Origin: Massospora cicadina
Lineage: Eukaryota > Entomophthoromycota > Entomophthoromycetes > Entomophthorales > Entomophthoraceae
DNA: 64,000 bases
Direction of reading: 5' to 3'
Assembly: GCA_022478985.1 (NCBI GenBank)
Contig: JAKSZP010009318.1
Span: 62,001 to 126,000 of the forward strand
A model generated the notes under the pieces. The model was not told the DNA's origin. It did not search any database and saw only the letters and a program-made list of their open reading frames with translations. The position numbers were made by a program, and so were the translations under genes. This document shows, one piece after another, positions 1 to 12,227 of the stretch (the first letter of the stretch is position 1; each line of letters opens with the position of its first letter).

Positions 1-2279
1 TTGGCACCAAAGTGGCCTGGCCCAGCAGGGCTCCCTCAACCTACAGTCATCCCACCCTGTGTGGGATAGTCATCCAGTCATGCTAGACTGTAAAGCTTCT
101 CACGTACCTGTTGGGGAAAGCACCTTCCAGGTCAGGGTGGAAGACCATCATCAGCAGGAGCATAAGAAGGGGGCGTATTCCAGCCATGCGTTGGACTTTT
201 TTCTCCCTCGCTGGGTGAACTTGCTAATGCAGCCCAGTTTCTGAAAGGATTTTAATCGTGGTTCCCTCACCATAAGAGGCTCAGAATTTAATTTCAAACA
301 AATTTTCCCAAGGATGGAAGTAACTCGCCCCAGGATCCCTTATGATGGCCACCTCCTACTTTGGGGAACTCTCTTTTGAGAGGGCTCCCTTTAGCAGGTT
401 GGTGATGTAATGGTTGGGTTCAACGCAATCATTAAATTTTGACTTAGGTTCAGGTTTTTAAATTCTAAGTCAAAAGGCTTCAGGAAATTTGGTCAATTTG
501 GGCTAAGCGCTGGGCTGTGCCCATCCCAAGCCATTCTTTAAGTTCTTATGGGCCTAAACCATGGTGCAGGAGGGGCACCCTGGAAGGGCAACCTTAAAGG
601 TTAGGCCCTCAAAATTTATGCACTTCATTAATAATTCTCTCAGTTCCCACCTAGGCGTGAATTCCTCTTGTGGCCTTCAAGGCCAACCTTACCTTGTCTT
701 ACCCGGTGTTCATGACACAAGTTTTTGTTGCATCAACAAAAACTTGGGGTTTCAGAGCTTGACCTCCTCAAATTATGCTATCTTTTCCTTGGTGTTATCG
801 CCACGCCAAATTAACAGGATTCTGTTCATTTGCATTTTTTTATTCAATAGTAAATAAAATAAGGTTAAGTGTAGGGTTTGTAACCTCGCTTACCTGTTTC
901 ATCTTTTTCTCAGTTCTAGATTTCTTAGTTCAGAGGTTTGCTTATTTTAGTTGCATGAGGCACTAACACTTACCTTAAGTGTTTCAAAACTCACGTTGGA
1001 CAGTATTTCAGTATAATAAATTTGCGCCAAACATAAGGCAAGATGAAGATCAGAGTTTAGGTTTTTATGTTTGTTACATTAACAGAATTTTTAATTTTTA
1101 ACTAAGAACTCCTCACTTTAAAATTATTCACATAATCTTTTTAGCTAATTTTTTTCCAATTTTGTATTTGTTGAAAAAAGTCAAAATGTTTTAAGCCTCT
1201 TGTCTGAGAGTCTTGTATAAGGGGTGTTTTCTATTTTGCCTTACTCACCTTAGAAACAGAAAAAACTACATCAATAATTTTCTGGGTCTGATACACATAA
1301 ATACTGATAGAGTTGAAAATTGTTGTCAGCTTGGGAATTGTAGTGTTTTTATGAATTTTTAGTAGTTAGACAAGGTGATGGCAGCTACCCATCACTTTTA
1401 AAGTCTTTGTCTAATCCCACAAATTTTTAAAGACAGCGCTCAAGCATTAGAGCCCTTTTTGGTATCAAAAGGGTGCACTGCGAGGAGAATTTCTGTAACT
1501 CCCCTGTTCCCAGAGAAGTTATGGGAAATCTAAAACCTGATAACCAGGAAAAATACTATTAAAATAAGAGGAAATAAATCATTGCAAATGGTGCACATGC
1601 CCAGATGACCTAATGAGAGTATATAAAAAAAGCCAAATAGCCTAAGAAGAGGATAACTTGGTTGTTGTTGGGATTTTAACCAGATGAATCCTTCTGATAA
1701 TATCTAAATTAGGGGTTTCGGTTAGTTGGGCATAATTGCCAGCTAATCACCTAGTTCAATACTATTTAATATTGTATGTCTGATTGAGTTTAGGTCTGAC
1801 GGAAGCTGCATTTAATGCCAAAATGCCATCCAAAGATCGTTGTGGGAGTTTCCAGCGGAAAGCTGATTAATCCATTATGAATCGTCCAAAATGGTTCTAC
1901 TGACTAATTTGGAGCACTGGCGACTCATGCTGAGGATGCTCAAATTCCTATTTATTTATGAGTTTATATACAATTGACCAGTGACTTATGCTGAGAATGG
2001 ATTAACCTAATATTAATTTGGTGATCAGATGAGCAGATCTGGAGGGAATCACTATGAGTATGAATGAATAGAGCTTACAATCTGATAGAGGTTGGGGTTC
2101 AAGAGGCTGATGGGTTTTCTGGCAGATGATTGGCCAAAGAGCACTTGGGCACAGTAGCCCTGAAAGTAGTATAAATAGTCGTTCATTTCCTCCTAAATAA
2201 ACATCTATCGTTTGCCATCTTTCCTGTTTGTTTGAAGTAGCTTAGTGCAACTAGAGTGGGGAAGGTGGTATAGAAATCC
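1..2279. other. Unassigned AT-rich DNA, no gene recognised
   Basis: I see no coding region here that I can support; the open frames are short and match no family I know. Near 2171 a TATAAATA string is followed by AATAAA near 2197. This could be the promoter and poly(A) part of an old plus-strand LTR, but I found no partner copy in the window. Confidence 0.4.
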
Positions 2280-2720
2280 CCAATAGGTGCAGGTGATCAT
2301 GCCTGGAGTGGCCGGCGCTGCCAGCTCCCATGCCTCCTCTCTATGAGGAACCAGCGGGAACCCGGCCATCTGGCTACCAGCGGGTGAGCTGCATAGCTAC
2401 CAACCCTAGCGGGGTGCAGCGCGGGAGGTGCCATAGATGCCCAAGAAGGGGGATGGACTCGCTGGGGCATGCCAAGATGGTTTGGTGAAGGGTCACGAGG
2501 GTGGGGCAGCGCGGGAGTGCCTGAGACGCCCAGGAAGGGGGCAGGAATTACCAGGGCACACGCCAAGGACGACTGGGGCTAAAGGCGAAGCCATTGGTGG
2601 TTAGTTGGTAGGTTGGACGCAGGACTTATAGGGGTTGGTATGCCAATGAAGGCGAAACAGCAGAGGGCCACCAGTCTTCATACTGGTTGGCCTGGCACAC
2701 TAGCGGAGCCCAAGGTTGAT
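2280..2720. repeat. GC-rich island with an imperfect direct repeat
   Basis: This stretch is clearly richer in G and C than its surroundings. It contains two imperfect direct copies of a unit of about 85 bp, starting near 2411 and 2497. Both contain GCAGCGCGGGA followed by GCCCAAGAAGGGG or GCCCAGGAAGGGG. An 89-codon minus-strand frame lies inside (2297-2566), but its Pro/Ala/Arg-rich composition follows from the base composition and shows no domain. It may be a decayed minisatellite or a GC-rich piece of an old element. Confidence 0.45.
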
Positions 2721-5173
2721 TTCGTGATGGTTGTATTCCATGGACGTGTTCATAACTAATTTTAAATAATGTTCTAGACCTTTCAGAGCTTTAATTTGAA
2801 GCGATCTAGACTCCACCAATGGTGGAATAGGTTCAGCATAAATTATTGAAAAGTATTAATTGGCATATGCTGTTGGATATCTCCTTGAGGAGGTCCACAG
2901 CCAGGACAGCCCAATGGTTCATCTGATAAGCATTTTATAAGATCTTGCAATAATAAATTTACACAACAAAGAAGTTGGTTTAGCAAAAATTACAATATGG
3001 GAGATGGGGAGGGGACATGATCATTTTGTCATGAAACTGAGCAAAATTTATCCAATAAATTTAGACTAACATCAATGTTAGTCCCATAACTTGAGTATGC
3101 TAAAACTAAAGTTTTGGATTAAAGTTGAATTCTGCCAAGTATACTAGTGTTGTTTTAAAAATTTGACCTGAATTCTCAATTTGGCAATCAAATGTAACAA
3201 ACCAATTTTTGTTGATTATATAACAAATAAATTTCAATGCAATAGATGTAATACTGTCAATCATACCACACAACCTTTAGTATCGACCTGGACATGCTTG
3301 GCCTTTGACAACGTAGGCCCAAAGTATATTTAAGATCATGGAAGGAAGCCAACTTGTTTATTTACCCTTACTAATCTCCTCCTTGTTCTTATATTGTATA
3401 CTCACTATTAGGTCATGAGACATAGCATGCACTGTACAATCCAACCTAATAGCTGTGGCTGGGGTCATACAATAATAATTCCCTAATAAAAGTATCTAAG
3501 GCTTCTGTAAGTCTTTTAAATTCAACTCATATGCTCAAATTGTATATTGCATCCATTCAGGACCAAAAAAGGGCCCAGGAACCAAGATCATCCCAGAAAC
3601 TTCCCAGAGTATCTTTACTAATGTTCTAGATGAGCGATGAGATACTTCCTTCTCCTCAAAACCATTTTTTAGATTTATCTCCTCTTCCCTCATCTTAAAA
3701 TGATGTATTAGGTTTAAGAAAAGGTTTTCCTGTTTAAAGTTAATAGAAAGACCCAGGTTTAATCTCTTATGATGCTTAAAAATCATATATTTCCCCTGAT
3801 AATCTGGTCTGGCCTGTACACACCTGAAATCTTGCACCATGGTTCAAATTTTTGATTCAATTAGACAGAAACAAATATCGATGCAAAAAACCATTTTGAT
3901 ATAAAAGTTACTGTACCACATTATTTTTCAAACAAAATTTCACTTAGATTTACTTCCAGATCTTCAACTCTAGATCACCTATTATTTTGATACTTTGGCC
4001 TCTCAGCCCATTAATTTGCTTCCTTGTAGGCCCAACTTAAGCGACTTCATATCCCCTTGTCTATTAACATGAACAGCATCCATCTGGGACAAAAGTTGGT
4101 TAATCATGTAATTTAAGAGCCCTTTTATTAGAGAATGTCATTTATGATAACAAAATACCCAGTACAATTTTGAAAAACATCTACTATAATGCATTATTTC
4201 TCCTGCTTACTTTTGGCGCAAATTTCTCTTTCTAGCTTAAAATTTTAAGGTACTATGCATTACCTTACTCAAGATGATTTTTGAACGTAAACCCCCACTT
4301 TTACCAAAAAAAAGCTTCCAAAAATACTATAAGTTCTGTTGACCCTGAGTTCACTCAACATTCCCAGAAACGCTTTCTGCGTTTATTAATTACTATTATG
4401 GGGCCATAAGTCATTTTAGTCTTGTGCCACTAACTTGAGCGGTAGTCTTAACACTTAATTTGCTAATATGCAATATGATTAAAATTTCTACCAACTTTCT
4501 AATAAAAACATAGACCTGAAACCATTATTTATGAAGAAGTCTTTATCCAAACCACCTCCCTTGCCACTGTGAGTGCGTTACAAAACCCAGAGTTGCTTCC
4601 ACACTTGCCGCCTGGCTTATTGTGGAACCAAAGGTATGTATATAGGCCAGTATAGTCCTCACATAGATACTAAGACCTCACTACTTAGGAACTCAGAATG
4701 GCTGTACCTTTAAATTGCGTGCTTTTTACTAGGACAAGAAACACCCATACTGGTAGTTAGCTTTCAATATGGCAGCTTTTTTTCTGATATCTTTACCTTC
4801 ACATATATTTTACTAAATTCAAATATTGCTATCAATGCCTTTAGCTAGTAAGCTTTAAGTTATCCTAGATGGATATCTAGTTTGTTACCACCTTTTCAAC
4901 TCTTTCTTTATATACAAATATGACCTTCTGGTAAGGCTGAATTGCTATAAAAACACGTTATGCACCATCTAATATGTTTGTTTTAGAACACAAGCCCCAT
5001 TCTTATCTCAAACTGATGTGCAGTCCCTTGTGTTTTATTATAGTTAAGAAAGCACTCATAGGGGAGTTATGACCCCAGAAAGCATTAGAGGATAACATTT
5101 TAGGATAACTTTGATCATGAAAAACATGTAGGAGATGTAAGAAACAGAATTTCAAGAGATATTCTGAGATATG
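2721..5173. other. Unassigned AT-rich DNA
   Basis: I recognise no gene or element. A 101-codon minus-strand frame at 3535-3840 is open, but it has no motif I know and lies in unremarkable AT-rich sequence, so I do not call it. Confidence 0.4.
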
Positions 5174-5189
5174 TACAATCATATATGAA
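5174..5189. repeat. Target site duplication, half-LINE copy 1 (3' side)
   Basis: TACAATCATATATGAA here matches TACAATTATTTATGAA at 7100-7115 in 14 of 16 positions. The two copies bracket the half-LINE exactly, which sets its ends. Confidence 0.8.
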
Positions 5190-7099
5190 TTAAATTTATT
5201 TGAGGTATGCCAACCAGGGATAGACATTAATGAAACAGAAACAAACAAACAAACAAACAAACAAAGAAAAAACATGAACCAACCGCACTAAACGAGTGGC
5301 AAGACACACAATAATATAACAACCTACCAGGTAAACAGCGGTAAGCCGCTTATCCCACCATGGCAGAGGGGGAGGGGGATCAGGCGGATTATTGATTTTA
5401 ACTTAACATTGAAGAGGTGGATTATTGCTGAGAGCAAGAGGGTTGGGGAAACCACAGGATGAGGGTCAAGGTGAAATAGATAATTGGTGAGACTGTCACT
5501 GACAATTTGGGCCTGGATCATAGCCTCCATGAGTTCAGCAATATGGTGTTCATATTGGATGTGGGCGTTGGGAAGCTGGGCGAATTTTGTAATGTTGGCT
5601 CCGGAGATGCATGTGGTTGGGGAAAAATCTGCCAGTTCAGCAACATGCTTGACAGCGGTGGTGGCAGTTTTAGCTAAGCGTTTGATTTCCTCTTTTTCAA
5701 CATCAGGGAAATTGGGGGGAACTGGATGACGTGCAGCCCTTCCTTAAATTCAATGATAGTGAGTGCCATGGCAGCGTGGAGATGGCGACTTTTGAGTGAG
5801 GCCACCGCAGCCTTGGCAAGCTGATGGTCACTCAGGAAAGGGGTAGCGGTGGGTTTGGGGACAATTTCTTTTGGGTGGGATTGGGGCATCGAAGTCTGAA
5901 TTCATATAAGGTTCTAAATTAATCAGAAAGTCTGGAGGTAGGACAGTTTCACCAGATTTGGTCACTTTATTCAATAAGTCCCAGGGTCTTTGGTTGCTTG
6001 GGATTGATTTGGAAAAGTGGCTGTAGTTGGGTAAGAAATGGGGCGGTAAATTTATTAAACTATATATGGGTCCAAACCTGCTCCTGATTGATTGGATTGT
6101 GATTAAAATTGCTGTCTTGGGTTTTGGTTGCAAGATTTTGCTGATTCATTGAGCGCTTGGCTGGATGGGGTGGGGCAGCCAAAATCCCCACTCAAAAGCT
6201 GTAGGTGTGGCCATATGGGTGGGGTTGGCAGTTTTTACTTTGTCTAACTGTATTGACATGCTTTTTGGAATAGTCCAATTTATGGAAGAGTGGACAAAAT
6301 GTGTGGCCGTTGTTGTGAGCCCAAAAGAAGTGGTCTGGTGCGGATGGGATTTAGGCATGCAGTTGGGTGTGCTAGTCTATGGTTGGCTGGTGGGGGGTTA
6401 TGGTGGCCATTGCCCAAGGTGCCGCTATTCGCTCAGCACTGCTTGGGACAAGGAAGTGGAGGATGGGGTCTGTGCCATAAGTGGAAAGCCCTGGCATCAA
6501 CTCCTCATAGAGTGTTTGGGGGGGAAGGTGTGAGGGAAGGTTTGCAAAGGTCACCATGAGTGTGTTATCATTGAGGAGGCATATACAGATGGTGGTAAAG
6601 GGTGTGTTTTTTAAATTAAGGGCGTTGCTGCTGCAGAGGCCGCATCCACTTCAGTGGGGAATCCAATATCAAAATAGCCCTTGTAAGGGTGGAAGTTGAT
6701 AAATCCTGCTGGTTTAAAGATGGTCATTGCCAGCTCAATTATTGCTTTGTCAGCATATGGGAAGAGACGTCCATACTTGACGCAGAAGCAAAGGCATATA
6801 TTGGATTGGGGTAGGGCTAGGTGGTGGGGCATGTTAGGTGGACTTGTGTGAGGTGCAGTACTAAGTCCCTTGGAGGGACAAATCAGCCAGTTGCATTTGG
6901 TGGTCTGGATGAGCCAGTCCACATGCGTTTGCCTGCTGGGCGGTACATGCTAATGGGTGGAGCACCGCTGCCCCACACTGGGGCAGCAGGTGGTGGATCT
7001 GAGGACATAGAATGGAAAATTGGTTTGGTGAGGCAGCAGTGGAAAATTAACTGTTTTTTTTCAAAATTGCTCAAAAGTGATGCCGAGTGGAAAGAAAAA
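5190..7099 (-). mobile_element. Half-LINE copy 1 (ORF1-only non-autonomous non-LTR element)
   Basis: This 1.9 kb minus-strand element is bounded by a 16-bp target site duplication. From its 5' end (7099) it has a pyrimidine-rich leader with a decayed hairpin whose loop contains ATCACTTT. A broken ORF1-like frame follows (about 7011 to 5324), then a 3' UTR with a CAAA microsatellite and a 3' tail (5191-5222) like that of LINE family 2. It shows no endonuclease or reverse transcriptase. Copies 2 and 3 at 35934 and 40018 align over its full length. Copy 2 is the closer relative, because both have the same damaged zinc knuckle. Confidence 0.8.
5324..7011 (-). pseudogene. Half-LINE ORF1-like protein, broken (copy 1)
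   Basis: The start is placed at MSSDPPPAAPVWG (near 7011), which lines up with the start of copy 3. In order I see a Pro-rich N-terminus, then RLFPYADKAIIELA and PAGFINFHPY (6611-6922), then VTFANLPSHLPPQTLYEEL (6372-6557), which resembles the second half of the LINE ORF1 RRM-like region. A zinc-knuckle region follows, then a PWDLL block near 5980 and a C-terminal segment. Several frameshifts split the frame. The knuckle reads CPLFHKLDYSKKH, so the second Cys is Phe and the His is Tyr. By analogy with LINE ORF1 it would bind the element RNA; that role is inferred. Confidence 0.65.
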
Positions 7100-7115
7100 T
7101 ACAATTATTTATGAA
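7100..7115. repeat. Target site duplication, half-LINE copy 1 (5' side)
   Basis: TACAATTATTTATGAA pairs with 5174-5189 (14 of 16 identical). Confidence 0.8.
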
Positions 7116-10100
7116 GCAAAGAGCAAATATAATCTACCAGGAGAGTAGTAAAACATGTTGCTGGTGAAAATTTATCTTAAAGTTTTTCTGATAATACAAA
7201 AAGTTATTGAGCTAAAAAGCGGTAAGTATGGCATAGTTTTTTGTTTCAATATTTCTAAAAGGGCAAGCTTTTTATATAAATGATTTAGTACTTTTAGTAG
7301 TTCATTTTGCTTTAATTAACATACTAAAATCCAAAAAAAGTATATATGAATGCTAGGTCTCTATGTTACGTGAGTTTCCAGTCCTTGGTAACCATTCAGG
7401 TCTAAAAACTTTAATATGGAAGGCAATGAAGACCTATAGGACCAAGGAGATTACCAGTTTGTGATTTATGGATGGTAGGATAAGTACATGCCAAGGGAAG
7501 ACTAGCCTGTAACTATTGGTGCTTTAGCAGCCACAACAACAGGCACAGACTCTTGAGCTGCACCTTATCAGAGTTGGGTGGGGATGATTGGGGGAGGGTA
7601 CTTGCAATTGTGAGGTTGAGGATTCTAACAGTTGGGTTTAAACTAGCACCTAAGGCATCCCCCATCCTGGAGGCCATCAAACGCGACCTTTGGGTGTTGT
7701 AAACTTTGGAAACACAAAATCTGCGGATTTTAATATGATTTGTGTTATTTTTAAGAAAACAGAATTTTTGGGGTTTATGGTTTTTTCAAAAATATATAGA
7801 ACAATAAACCATCACCCTACCTAAGATAGGATGTTGGGTTTTACGCTTATATGGGGGAAGGAAGGCTATTAAGCTGCGTTGCAATAGTGGAGAACAAATT
7901 ATGATTCAAATTTTTTAATAAAATAACTTTGAGGCCAATTTTACATCAACAGTATCAGCTGATGGTTCTAAGCTATTCTTGAGCTGATTTACTGAATACT
8001 GAATTTCTGGATTTACCTTCTAAAGTTCAGGAAGGAGTGATGGGTTTATATCCCGTTTCTGGCCTTTTCATTTCAACTTTTTGTTTGTTTTTGGCTTTTT
8101 AGGTAAGCTATCCCCAATCAGGTTGACTTCTGGTTGAGTCCCCAGTTATGGGACCTGCAATGGGAACCATGGTGGCGAGATTCTCGCTACTTCTAAATCC
8201 ACACAAAGTTGTTTATTTTATCTTAAAAAAATCAGAAAATTTAGACACTTGGATGGGTTTGGGATGAGGGGTGGATGTGGAAAAGGGACGGGGCAAACAG
8301 GGAGGCGCGGCGGCCACGCATCTCTCATCCAGGGTGTGCCCTAGGTCTTAGATTTGGGTGAGAGGCTGGACCTTGAGGGTTGGCCCCTTTCTGACTAAAA
8401 GGGGTGCATGACCCTGTCTAGCATATTAGCTGGATCCAAGGGCCTTACAATGAAGAGAGCTGCCCAATGCGCAAACAACACCACAGAATTAAGTAGGATA
8501 AAATGATGGTAGATAAAGAAAATATTAAATATAGTATATGGAAATCAGCAAAAACAAAGTTTTGGTTTCTCAAAGTGAAATCTATATTAATCAATAAAAA
8601 ATAATGGGTATCAAAAGCAGCACTATTAAAAAGGCCAACTACATAGATCACTATATCCACAAATTGCTTTATGATTGCGCATAATAAAAGAAATTGTGAC
8701 AATATATTTGGTAATGTATGTGATAAGTAATAAAGAAAAAAACAAATTAACTGCCTTCTGATCAGTCTGAAATTTTAAAATATATACATATAGATATAGA
8801 TATGCTACTCTAGTAGGAGCTCAGTTCAGGGTCAAATTTTTTTATTTGGGTGCTTTGAATTCACATAAATGAATAATGTATTGACAAGTTCTCAATTTTT
8901 ATATATATAACTTATAAAAAGTAGTATTAAATAATATTAGCTTCCATAGATTAAGTATATATAAGTAATCTAAGTAAAGTTACTCAGAACAGGGCGGTAA
9001 ATTAATATGTCATTTTTAATTAGAGTCAAAAAATTTGGCGTCTTAATTATGATTCATCAACATAGGAGCTTTAGATGTTTTATCATGTAACTACTTAAAA
9101 TTTGAAAGTAAAGACAGGTAATAATTAGAGGATAAAACTCTGGAAAATAGACCTTTTGTTTTAGTTTGTGTAACCTGAAATACTTGGCCTAGATTCTAAG
9201 ATTAAGTCATTTAAAAACTATATATTGTATTTAGTTACTAAACATAAAAGCTTGCTCCTTATAGTTGATTGAGAAAGCGAAAAAGCTCTGTAAAACGCTT
9301 TTAGTTTTTGAGTAACCACTGAGGCTATATAAATCATGATCTGCACTAATACTTAAATTCTTCCATTAAATTAGATATAAAAATGATAAAATACATATTT
9401 CCAATTGCTCATGTTTAGAGGTTACAAAATTCTTTAAGCTAAACTGTATTGTTTTATACATATTTGTAATAAACTTTGAGGCGTCTTGATTTGTATTAAT
9501 ATAAAAATCACTTCAGTTCAATTTCTTAAAATAATTTGATTTATATATAAAAAACTTGTTAGTAAAATTATTTATTGAAATCCAGCTGATAGTGATCTCT
9601 AACTTAGTAGATTTCCTTATAAAGTGCATGGCAAAACTTGCGCTTAGGCCTTAAATTATAATTGCCTATATTGGCTCATACTTAACAACAGCTTTTCTGT
9701 ATGATACCAGAATCCTAAAATTTAAGTAATTTTGAGGTAGTTTATAAAGATTTTTATATAATAAATACAAAGACACTGTAGTATTTTTTACTGACAGTTG
9801 CAGAAGTCTGTAAATGGCGTTAATTAGCTGTGATAGGCTTTAGCAGCAACTTAGTAAATAAATATTTTTTTTAAAATACTAATTCCACCCTTATGAACCT
9901 TTTAAGATTCCTGATTCTTATTAGCGCTAGATACTTGTTAGCTAAACTGCACTTAGGACTATTGTGAGTTTTCATATTTTCTCTGGAGTTACAGGTAAAC
10001 TAAACTGGATATCAATAATTTTATGCCAACATGGGGAAAGTCCAATTATAATAAACTAATCCATGATACATTTTCAACGGCGCTGCACCAGGGAGTAATA

Positions 10101-11112
10101 ATAACTTATGAGACCTAATTGTACATGATGGGGCAAGGAAAATTAAACTTAATTAATGAATTAAGGTTTAGTGCCAGTAGCATGGAAAGGAATCAATAAT
10201 AACTTTTGATAATATTTATAATTGGCAATGGCGCACAAAAATGTAGTTTACTGCGGTGAATAAGGGCACAGAAGATCCACACTGGTGAAAAGAAGATGAA
10301 AGTCTTAATCTAAAAATTAAAGATATAAAATTTGATTAGATAGAAACAATCCTTCATATGGTTGGTCAGTGTAAATCAGAACATTTCTCACCACTTGAAC
10401 AAATATTAGGGAGCAAAAAAGAGAGGGGTTAATTTGGTTACAGGAAAAGATGTGGCCTCCAGGCCAGTACGTGGTAGTTGAACCTTTTATATTCTTTACA
10501 CAGCTATTTGGGTCTCAACTAGTAAGGTATGGATTGGTGGGTTGAGCTCAGATGATTTTCAGTGTTTTGTGAGTCTACTATACTTTTTCTAGGGTCCCCT
10601 CAAACTGGCAAGCTCAAATTAATATCTAGTTACTTAATAATTCTCTGGATGTACATAAACAAAGGCAATGTGTTGATGCTTTTTCTCTTGGATTGGGTAA
10701 GGGTGAGTGTTTGTCAATAACACCTTGACTTCTCCACGGTTAAATAAATTAGCACTAGATGAAGCAATGTAATCTAATTTAAAAATGTCAAATTGGATAA
10801 AGAATTTTACCATATGTTGGAAAATTTAGTATGATTGGACAACAAGACTAAATTATTGATTGGAGGATCTCTGGTTATCCTCCAAAATCAGAATGGGAAG
10901 TTATTACCAATATAATGGGATATTATATGGGTCAATTATAAATAATCTGACCTTAGGCGACTTTGAAAAATTTTACTAGAATCTTCAATGATGAAATGAG
11001 TATCAAGGAATTTAGAAAAGCTGATTTTGCTGATCTAAATGAGCTGTGAGGTGACCATAAGATGAGTATAAAAGGGAAAACAAAGAATGAGGAGAGGGTT
11101 TTTTAAGATAGT
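7116..11112. other. Unassigned AT-rich DNA
   Basis: No coding region is recognised. A short GC-richer patch lies at about 8240-8420, and an AT-rich 85-codon frame at 8445-8702 has no support. The part at about 9970-10390 belongs to a dispersed repeat listed separately. Confidence 0.4.
9970..10390. repeat. Dispersed repeat R1, copy a
   Basis: The stretch around 9975-10030 (GGAGTTACAGGTAAACTAAA) resembles 27625-27690. The stretch 10065-10385 (CATTTTCAACGGCG, CAGGGAGTAATAAT, TTTAGTGCCAG, TTCATATGGTTGG) resembles 28283-28610, in the same order and orientation. I see no coding capacity, and the family is unknown. In the other copy the two halves are separated by a Ty3 remnant. Confidence 0.5.
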
Positions 11113-11160
11113 AAACCATAGTGTGATTCATCTAGTACTAAAAAAACCATAGTGTGATTC
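11113..11160 (+). repeat. Micro-insertion 1: ATCTAGTACTA plus A-run between 17-bp duplications
   Basis: AAACCATAGTGTGATTC occurs at 11113-11129 and again, perfectly, at 11144-11160. Between them lies ATCTAGTACTAAAA, and the A-run continues into the second copy. The same core with an A-run and flanking duplications occurs at 36044-36090 and, on the minus strand, at 46389-46444. The layout (long direct duplication plus 3' A-run) is that of a target-primed insertion, here only about 14 bp long. Confidence 0.7.
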
Positions 11161-11286
11161 TGTGGTGGAACCTAAATTTTTATGTACATCCTTAAAGTTA
11201 ACGGTTGGTGATTCTGCCATTTTAATAAAAGACTTTTGGTTATAAAAGCTCTTTGCTTCTTTTTTGTAACTTATTTATATTTGATC

Positions 11287-11291
11287 AAGGG
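11287..11291. repeat. 5-bp target site duplication of Ty3 element 1 (left)
   Basis: AAGGG sits immediately outside the left LTR and recurs immediately outside the right LTR at 18499-18503. Five bp is the usual duplication size for this class. Confidence 0.9.
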
Positions 11292-12035
11292 TGTCAAAGT
11301 TCTGGCATGAACTAATGCTCGCCAGTGCTAATGGCACAGGATTTGACAATTTTAAAGAAGCAGGAGTAGTGCCACTTGTAACTACTGTTTAACAAAATAA
11401 GGGACTTTTTTAATATAACTCATATATAAACTAAAAACTTTGAATTGGGTAGTTAAAAAGGTTGATAGTTGTTTTATTAGTGACAATGACAGGTTGAAAA
11501 GCGTTTTTATTACACTTTTAGTGCTTAGTATGTAAATGATCTGAGGTTTAAAGTGAGATGGCTGAGAAATTCAGTATAAGCTATGAGTATCCAAATTAGG
11601 ATTTATAGGGGTTTGACCTAGCAGATCTTTCAAAACTCACTATAATTAAACGGAAATGGCCGATGAAGGGTCAATAGTAGGTAGGATCAGTCTGGTAGGC
11701 AAAGATATCATATATCTGAACCAATCAACATGGAAATTTTTTTCTACCTTGCGGGAACCCCTCTGAGGTTATAAAAGGGTGTGCCCTCCGCATAAGTGGT
11801 TTAACTAAATGGTTAATGGGATGGGGAGGACCTTATGATGGACTACCCTAATCTGCCGCATGGTTAGTGCAATCTGATTCCATAAGCTTATGCTATTTGG
11901 CTAAGATCATTAATGAAAGTATTGCCTTAATTCAAGGGGTTCAACTGAAAATTAGCAGGGTCTTTTGACTGATTATATAACTAATATGAACCAAAGCGCT
12001 CTTATTACAAAATCAGACTTGTAGTTTTTCTGACA
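11292..12035 (-). repeat. 3' LTR of Ty3 element 1
   Basis: This 744-bp LTR is a direct copy of 17751-18498. Both start TGTCAAAGT and end with CTGACA or CTAACA on the plus strand. A TATAAAAGGG string at about 11770 is kept in both LTRs but on the strand opposite to the element. Confidence 0.92.
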
Positions 12036-12056
12036 TTACCCCTTTCAAGAGAGTTA
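12036..12056 (-). other. Candidate polypurine tract of Ty3 element 1
   Basis: Read on the minus strand, the bases just inside the 3' LTR are GAAAGGGGTAA, a purine run in the position where plus-strand DNA synthesis is primed. Confidence 0.6.
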
Positions 12057-12227
12057 GGGAAGAGCAAAGGAGCAAGGACTGGCCATAGACACAATTAACA
12101 TTAGCTCTGGGAGCCAGGGATTTGATAGAGTAATCATTCCCTCACCTAAAAGTAGCTACATAAGGGCCTTCCCAGATAGACCCAAGCTTCTCACTTCTGG
12201 GAGTGATACAATTATAGTAGCATAGCA

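Noticed and set aside
5239..5265. Run of CAAA units in half-LINE copy 1
   Set aside because: A short microsatellite in the 3' UTR; copies 2 and 3 have related A/C-rich sequence there, so local slippage explains it.
8445..8702. 85-codon hydrophobic open frame on the minus strand
   Set aside because: It lies in AT-rich DNA where hydrophobic codons are expected, with no motif, partner copy or start context.
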